A stretch of 30,892 nucleotides of DNA from a virus: IMG/VR virus record IMGVR_UViG_3300031518_000006, positions 1 to 30,892 of that record; one strand, given 5' to 3'. How positions within the stretch are numbered: position 1 is the first letter of the stretch; the number at the start of each line of letters is the position of its first letter. The translations under genes and the position numbers were made by a program. Below the pieces are notes generated by a model. The model was not told the DNA's origin. It saw only the letters and a list, made by a program, of their open reading frames with translations, and made no database searches. Shown here piece by piece: positions 27,276 to 30,892 of the stretch.

Positions 27276-28528
27276 TATTCTTCACCTCCGATAGATTCCT
27301 TGACCAGTTCCATTACCATCATGTATTTTTCTGAAGTAAAGTGATGATTTATTCCGGTAATCAAATAAAGTCCCGAATGGGTCATGTCAAGTCCGCTGGT
27401 TTTTGAAGTATCTTTTCGAAAATCAGGATACTTGAAGTCAACGACATCACCAACAGACAAATTCGGAGAAGCAGGAATACGAATTTTGATTCTGTGATTG
27501 CTCAGGAGCGATAATTGAGACGTTCTGACTTGTTTTGCCATATTTACATTGCTTCCATGCTCCATAGATTTCATGAACAATACCATGCTGGTTGAATCAA
27601 GAAACGGATTGAGATATTGATTGTAAAACGGATTTTTGTTCAATGAATCAAATTTCCTGTGGAAATCATCACGGTAATTGAACGTTGTATTTTTCCAGCG
27701 TTTTTCTGTGACGGAAATTTCAGTCAGGCGGGAAGAATAGGCTCCTTCCATTCCAAGTTTGATCAGGTCAAAATTGTTCAGAACTTCAAAAGTATCGGCA
27801 GTAGAATATTTTCTGATATCAACATCAAAGCTGTGTGTTTTCTTTACAAAGTAGTAAATTTCCTTTTTTGGTGGCTGTTTGTAGAGATTGTCAAATGACC
27901 GGAACCAGAATCTGGATTCATTTAAAGTCTGGAAAAAAATGAAACTGCTCAGACTGCTTCCGATTCTGGATTCAGTCTGAATGGATTTTTCAGCACACCA
28001 GTTAATCGCTCTGAATGGAGTCCAGTTGGGGATGATCACTTTTTCCAGTGTTGTTTGTGTGTTTTCAACAGTTAGCGGGGCTTCAGTCTGGAGGGCATTG
28101 AAACAGTATTTTACAATCTCATGGAGAGGTTTTTTGACAAATGATTTACTTATTCTGGTTTTTAGGTTCTGGACATGTTGTTCTGAGACAAATTCAATGC
28201 TGTATTTTTTGGCAGTGCCTGTTGCCTGAACGAATTCAGTTGAAATTTTTGATACAAATCCAAGAAAAGAGATATCCAGTTTCTGGATCTGCCCGTCTAC
28301 TTCATTGTATAATTCTGCATCAAAAAGAATTCGCTCACCACCCAGAATTTTTTCAACACCCGGAAGGTTATCAGACTCAACGATAGCAACGTTGCCTGAA
28401 TAGGAGAATGCAAACAGATCTTCATAGAGATTGATTTCCAGAAACACATTGCTGATATCAATTACATTTGTTTCTGTAATTATAATAAATCTTTTGAGAT
28501 TGTATTGTCCGGGATGAAAATTTTCCAT
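27275..28528 (-). CDS. 27: Baseplate hub protein, gp27-like
   Basis: 417 residues placed immediately before gp5. The beta-rich start (LKRFIIITETNVIDISNVFL, EINLYEDLFAFSYSGNVAIV at about 12-51) and the later LSVGDVVDFKYPD followed by HSGLYLITGINHHFTSEKYMMVME (about 350-410) have the layout of gp27/VgrG-type hub rings that sit on the gp5 spike, the tube initiator. T4 gp27 is 391 aa. The first gene of the baseplate block, it follows a terminator and carries CATAAATA 9 nt before the ATG, without a proper Shine-Dalgarno. The assignment rests on fold-like patterns and gene order rather than strong sequence identity. Confidence 0.72.
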   Translation of the reverse strand: MENFHPGQYNLKRFIIITETNVIDISNVFLEINLYEDLFAFSYSGNVAIVESDNLPGVEKILGGERILFDAELYNEVDGQIQKLDISFLGFVSKISTEFVQATGTAKKYSIEFVSEQHVQNLKTRISKSFVKKPLHEIVKYCFNALQTEAPLTVENTQTTLEKVIIPNWTPFRAINWCAEKSIQTESRIGSSLSSFIFFQTLNESRFWFRSFDNLYKQPPKKEIYYFVKKTHSFDVDIRKYSTADTFEVLNNFDLIKLGMEGAYSSRLTEISVTEKRWKNTTFNYRDDFHRKFDSLNKNPFYNQYLNPFLDSTSMVLFMKSMEHGSNVNMAKQVRTSQLSLLSNHRIKIRIPASPNLSVGDVVDFKYPDFRKDTSKTSGLDMTHSGLYLITGINHHFTSEKYMMVMELVKESIGGEE

Positions 28529-28530
28529 TA

Positions 28531-28549
28531 CTCACATTATTTATGTGAG
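28531..28549 (-). promoter_or_regulatory. Inverted repeat around the gp27 promoter element
   Basis: CTCACAT and ATGTGAG are perfect 7-bp inverted repeats around a 5-nt centre. The dyad encloses the CATAAATA element and ends 2 nt before the gp27 ATG. It could be an operator or an RNA hairpin; its 7-5-7 layout is the same as that of the dyad at the gp55 start, though the sequences differ. Confidence 0.5.
28538..28545 (-). promoter_or_regulatory. Late-promoter-like CATAAATA before gp27
   Basis: CATAAATA (one mismatch to TATAAATA) on the minus strand, 9 nt before the gp27 ATG and downstream of the terminator of the accessory operon, so a new promoter is needed here. The rest of the gap between 28550 and 28580 is AT-rich with nothing I recognise. 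Confidence 0.5.
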
Positions 28550-28579
28550 CACATCGGTGAAGATAAAATATGAAAATTA

Positions 28580-28618
28580 CTAAAAAAATAGGGTGTGTTG
28601 GAAACCTCCAACACACCC
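28580..28618 (-). terminator. Rho-independent terminator of the accessory operon
   Basis: A perfect 12-bp stem, GGGTGTGTTGGA (28591-28602) and TCCAACACACCC (28607-28618), with a 4-nt loop. On the minus strand it is followed by TATTTTTTTA, so it ends leftward transcription from the genes to the right and separates them from the gp27 unit. On the plus strand only three T follow, so it should act mainly leftward. Confidence 0.88.
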
Positions 28619-28622
28619 TTTA

Positions 28623-28648
28623 GTGTGCACAGAAAGGAGACAGCACAC
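28623..28648 (-). promoter_or_regulatory. 3' UTR hairpin with anti-Shine-Dalgarno loop
   Basis: GTGTGC (28623-28628) and GCACAC (28643-28648) form a 6-bp stem around a 14-nt loop, which in leftward RNA reads UGUCUCCUUUCUGU. That loop is perfectly complementary over 10-11 nt to the ribosome sites of the three complete genes of the operon. It lies between the last stop codon and the terminator. Whether it is functional is unproved. Confidence 0.5.
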
Positions 28649-28662
28649 AGCAGCAGGCAGCC

Positions 28663-29304
28663 TTAGATGTTCACCCGATAAATTCTCAAATTGTCAAAAA
28701 CATAGGTAGTACTATCTTCCGATTCATCAAGCCGCTTCCGGGGAAGGAACTTGAATGGACGGAATTTTTCTTCCGACTCTTTCTCTTCTTCATTAGTTTC
28801 AATAAACCAAGGAATTCCACCATGAAATGCCTGAACCACATACAGGGTTCCATCCGGGGCTTCGGCGAAATGCATCCAATGAATCATTTCAGGTGGTTTC
28901 GGAAGATCAATCACATGCTTGATTCGTGGAGTTTTTGATGAATTGTGAAGAAATTCCACAAAAATCCACTTCTTCAAAGTGTCAACCCAATAACCGATCC
29001 ATTCTGTCATTTCTTCGGGAACAAACACAGTAACCATATCACGTTCGGCTACAGTTTCCCGAAGTTCGGCATTTCGGAATGGAGTCAAAGTAACGGCTTC
29101 ATAGTTTTCGTTCTGTTTGTAAAGAATACATCCCAAAAGCAGGTAATAGGGAGACATATTCTCCCGATAATCTGCGGGATTTTCAGGCTCAATAATCCGG
29201 TTGACAAAGTAGTAACCATCTCCGCAATTGAGAAGCTCTATCTTGTCAAAATCAAGATAGCAGGTATCATAATCAATGATGAAAACTCGCTTGAGGTTGC
29301 TCAT
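28663..29304 (-). CDS. Accessory protein A, paralogue of its neighbour (213 aa)
   Basis: The start is set at the ATG at 29304, which has AGAAAGGAG about 8 nt upstream; a longer frame to 29358 would overlap the previous gene and ignore this site. Not recognised. It aligns along its length with the neighbouring 214-aa protein: FIIDYDTCYLDFDKIELLNC and GDGYYF (about 8-33), MSPYYLLLGCIL (about 50-61), EWIGYWVDTLKKWIFVEF, MHFAEAPDGTLYVVQAF and FKFLPRKRLDE...TTYVF near the C-terminus. The GTLYVVQAF-like strand suggests a mixed alpha/beta soluble protein. No signal or membrane segment. It is the last gene of the operon, before a 3' hairpin and terminator. GC content is higher than in the structural genes. 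Confidence 0.82.
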   Translation of the reverse strand: MSNLKRVFIIDYDTCYLDFDKIELLNCGDGYYFVNRIIEPENPADYRENMSPYYLLLGCILYKQNENYEAVTLTPFRNAELRETVAERDMVTVFVPEEMTEWIGYWVDTLKKWIFVEFLHNSSKTPRIKHVIDLPKPPEMIHWMHFAEAPDGTLYVVQAFHGGIPWFIETNEEEKESEEKFRPFKFLPRKRLDESEDSTTYVFDNLRIYRVNI

Positions 29305-29320
29305 TTTTTTTCTCCTTTCT

Positions 29321-29965
29321 TCAAATAACCACATACCAGCACGGGCCACTGTAAGCATATGTCGTGCCCTTCTTGTGTTCCAGCTTCTTCCGGTGGAGAA
29401 TTTTTACCGGATACCAATAAATTTGATCCAGTTCATTCACCGGAACAGGCAACCCGTTGAAATCATATGCCTGAACGATGAAAAGATTTCCCTGTTTATC
29501 TTCCGCAAAATGAACAGAGGAAATTCCAGATGAAGGAAAAGGAATTTCGTTTTTCCGAAGAATGTACGGATTCATCCAATAATCCGAATCATCATCCTTG
29601 GGACGAGGAAATTCCACCATAATCCAGTCCTTTCCGGTAAAGTATCCAAGCCACTCCTGCCACGTAGCAGGGATATGTACGGACGGCATTCCGACCGCTG
29701 CATCAACGGGCTTGGAAAACAGAAAGATGCTTCGGGTAACTACCTTGTAATCAATGTAATCGGAATCCGTTTCCTTGGAAATAATCGTGCCGACCAGTTC
29801 ATAGTACGGCGCGAAATTTACCTTGAATGGAAGAGAATTTTCCTCCACAAAATCGTTCACATAGAAATGGGTGTTGTCACCGCAGTCAACAAGCCGGAGA
29901 CAATCCATATCAATCATGTACACCGGGCTGAGAACGCCCAGAGTCTGAATTCGTTTGAAATTCAT
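29321..29965 (-). CDS. Accessory protein B, paralogue of its neighbour (214 aa)
   Basis: The start is set at the ATG at 29965, behind CAGAAAGGAGA; the in-frame GTG at 30049 lies inside the previous gene and is less likely. Shared blocks with the downstream paralogue: MIDMDCLRLVDCGDNTHFYV, FAPYYELVGTIISKE, EWLGYFTGKDWIMVEF, VHFAEDKQGNLFIVQAYDFN, and YPVKILHRKKLEHKKGTTYA near the end. By eye about a third of aligned residues match, with conserved Trp, Tyr, Phe and acidic positions. Function unknown. The downstream paralogue's ribosome site begins directly beside its stop codon (29321), so the pair is tightly packed and probably arose by duplication. Confidence 0.82.
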   Translation of the reverse strand: MNFKRIQTLGVLSPVYMIDMDCLRLVDCGDNTHFYVNDFVEENSLPFKVNFAPYYELVGTIISKETDSDYIDYKVVTRSIFLFSKPVDAAVGMPSVHIPATWQEWLGYFTGKDWIMVEFPRPKDDDSDYWMNPYILRKNEIPFPSSGISSVHFAEDKQGNLFIVQAYDFNGLPVPVNELDQIYWYPVKILHRKKLEHKKGTTYAYSGPCWYVVI

Positions 29966-29991
29966 GATTAATTCTCCTTTCTGCTCTGAAA

Positions 29992-30339
29992 TTATTTCTC
30001 CAAGAGATACAGTTCGTACCTCTCTCCATAGCTTGCATTCGGGTTCCACGTGGAACCATTGGGATACAGCCCATTATTATCAGAGATATACCGGACTGCC
30101 CCACACTTACAGATGTGTTTGTGGGTGCGGGTATAATCCTCCACCAAAACATCGACAACAGGCTTGTGCTTGTGCCGAGTCTTTTTTTCCGGTTCTGGAG
30201 GATATCCCGGAAGCCAGTCTTCGTAAACCTTCACTCCGCGCAGCAGGACGACGTGCCGAAAATATCCACATTCACAGATATCTCTGCGATGCCACGGCCC
30301 TTGCCATTCAACGATCATCGGGTAATGTGTGTGCGCCAT
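29992..30339 (-). CDS. Small protein with two CxCG motifs (115 aa)
   Basis: ATG at 30339 with GAAAGGAGACA about 7-10 nt upstream; an earlier ATG (30346) is out of frame. Two similar half-units are visible: HRRDICECGYFRHV (17-30) and HKHICKCGAVRYI (73-85), each with a His a few residues before CxCG. Together the four cysteines (22, 24, 77, 79) and two histidines could bind zinc. The linker is Pro/Lys/His-rich. This H...CxCG form is common in small phage proteins of unknown function. The codons for residues 95-100 (GSTWNP) make a perfect 16-bp palindrome resembling parS. Confidence 0.8.
   Translation of the reverse strand: MAHTHYPMIVEWQGPWHRRDICECGYFRHVVLLRGVKVYEDWLPGYPPEPEKKTRHKHKPVVDVLVEDYTRTHKHICKCGAVRYISDNNGLYPNGSTWNPNASYGERYELYLLEK
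30042..30057. other. parS-like perfect palindrome
   Basis: GGTTCCACGTGGAACC is a perfect 16-bp palindrome. Its inner 14 bp fit the chromosomal parS pattern GTTnCACGTGnAAC that ParB proteins bind; only the outermost base pair differs from TGTTnCACGTGnAACA. It lies within the coding sequence of the CxCG protein. No parA/parB gene is in the window. Confidence 0.5.
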
Positions 30340-30381
30340 TTCTCATTGTCTCCTTTCATTTTCAGGATATTAAATTCCAGA

Positions 30382-30398
30382 ATGTTCCCGTGGAACAT
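30382..30398. other. Second dyad related to the parS-like site
   Basis: ATGTTCC and GGAACAT (7-bp arms, 3-nt centre) in the 70-nt gap 30340-30409. Read leftward it is TGTTCCACGGGAACA, that is, the parS-like TGTTCCACGTGGAACA lacking one T. A further GGAACAT repeats immediately on the plus-strand 3' side (30399-30405), followed by a run of T. The remainder of the gap holds the ribosome site of the CxCG gene and nothing else I recognise. Confidence 0.5.
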
Positions 30399-30409
30399 GG
30401 AACATTTTT

Positions 30410-30892
30410 TTATTCTGAAATTATTGTATAAAGCGGAGCAGCATATTCATCATGTGCCAGAACAGGAATTTTTGTAACCGGATGTACCTTGTGCTCATAA
30501 GCTTCAGCCATTGCTTGCTTGGCTTCTTCAAATGTTTCATATGGCCCGGAATGCACATACGTTCTTTGGCCGGAATCATAGATATACCGTGTTTCCAACA
30601 GCCAGAACGGGCCTTCGTCGTCTGGTTTTGCTTGAGGAATATTTTCAATTCCGTAAATTCCTGCTTTTTGGAGAAGAAAATCAATTCCGCTCAAACTGTT
30701 ATTCTCCAACAATTGGTAAAGATTCTTCTTCGTAACATTTTCTTTTGAAGATAGAAGAAAATAGCTTGTATAAGACCCGTCATCGATAACGACGTAGTGC
30801 TTACCATTAATTCGATAAGCAGCAGAAAATCCATAGGCATCATCCGCTGCCGTAATCATGACGTAAGGATCAGTTTGGAGAATCTCATGAAC
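30410..30892 (-). CDS. Unknown accessory protein, cut by the window end
   Basis: An ATG lies at 30859, but the frame remains open to the window edge and the upstream residues (VHEILQTDPYV) read as normal protein, so the gene probably begins outside; 160 residues are visible. Not recognised. A middle helical part (KKNLYQLLENNSLSGIDFLL) is followed by a C-terminal part with GPFWLLETRYIYDSGQRTYV and HSGPYETFEEAKQAMAEAYE. The latter is an aromatic strand followed by an EEAKQAMAEA helix, a simple beta-beta-alpha unit common in small phage proteins. It would be the first visible gene of the accessory operon. Confidence 0.78.
   Translation of the reverse strand, partial: VHEILQTDPYVMITAADDAYGFSAAYRINGKHYVVIDDGSYTSYFLLSSKENVTKKNLYQLLENNSLSGIDFLLQKAGIYGIENIPQAKPDDEGPFWLLETRYIYDSGQRTYVHSGPYETFEEAKQAMAEAYEHKVHPVTKIPVLAHDEYAAPLYTIISE

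Noticed and set aside
28631-28640. AGAAAGGAGA on the plus strand as the ribosome site of a rightward gene
   Set aside because: The next plus-strand ATG (28667) meets a stop after four codons; no rightward gene follows. The element makes better sense as a hairpin loop on the leftward RNA.
29992-30049. Longer start (GTG at 30049) for accessory protein B
   Set aside because: It would lie inside the CxCG gene, while a strong AGAAAGGAG site stands before the ATG at 29965.
30382-30410. Dyad plus T-run as a terminator of the rightmost gene
   Set aside because: The T-run follows the dyad on the plus strand, whereas all genes here are transcribed leftward.
1-30892. tRNA genes, CRISPR arrays or insertion sequences
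   Set aside because: Non-coding gaps are all under 140 nt; none holds a cloverleaf or regularly spaced repeats, and no transposase or integrase is present.

Overview
The window is a segment of a tailed-phage genome of the T4-like myovirus type. It contains the T4-family late sigma factor (gp55), the gp46/gp47 recombination nuclease pair, and a long baseplate block (gp27, gp5, gp25, gp6, a gp7-position protein, gp8, and a DUF4815 giant) in an order close to that of the cyanophage-like 'exo-T-even' phages. The sequence is AT-rich, almost fully coding, and contains no tRNA, insertion sequence or CRISPR array that I can see. The host is not shown directly. One weak clue is that the rightmost genes use AGAAAGGAG ribosome sites, which would pair with a 16S tail ending in CUCCUUUCU (Bacillus-like) better than with the E. 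coli tail.

Left arm (about 1-11175, all rightward): the 3' end of a large unknown gene; a 1161-residue protein with two copies of a G-x-G-T-x-W-C-T-A domain known to me only from uncharacterised phage proteins; two further unknown proteins of 410 and 376 residues; a T4-like conserved small protein; a 65-residue basic protein; a coiled-coil protein with one C-terminal membrane segment; then gp55, gp47 and gp46. Two of the unknown proteins begin with a short K-x-F-x-x-L-x-E-like segment resembling the capsid-targeting peptides of T4 internal head proteins. This raises the possibility that this arm encodes proteins packaged with the DNA.

Centre and right (11179-28528, all leftward, converging on gp46): read in the direction of transcription, gp27, gp5, gp25, gp6, the gp7-position protein, gp8, the 1805-residue DUF4815 protein, a 54-residue coiled-coil protein, a tail fibre and a GP88/DUF7227-like cysteine protein. 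T4-late-promoter-like elements (xATAAATA) divide this block into four units: gp27-gp5; gp25-gp6-gp7-gp8; DUF4815-coil; fibre-GP88. In each unit the element ends only 6-9 nt before the first start codon, usually without a good Shine-Dalgarno. The same arrangement occurs before genes of the left arm, which suggests leaderless or near-leaderless late mRNAs.

Far right (28529-30892, leftward): after a strong terminator lies a more GC-rich accessory operon of small unknown proteins (two clear paralogues, a twin CxCG protein and a gene cut by the window end). Each complete gene has a strong AGAAAGGAG-type ribosome site. The operon's 3' UTR carries a hairpin whose loop is complementary to those ribosome sites. 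Two parS-like dyads also lie in this operon. None of these accessory products has a function I can assign.
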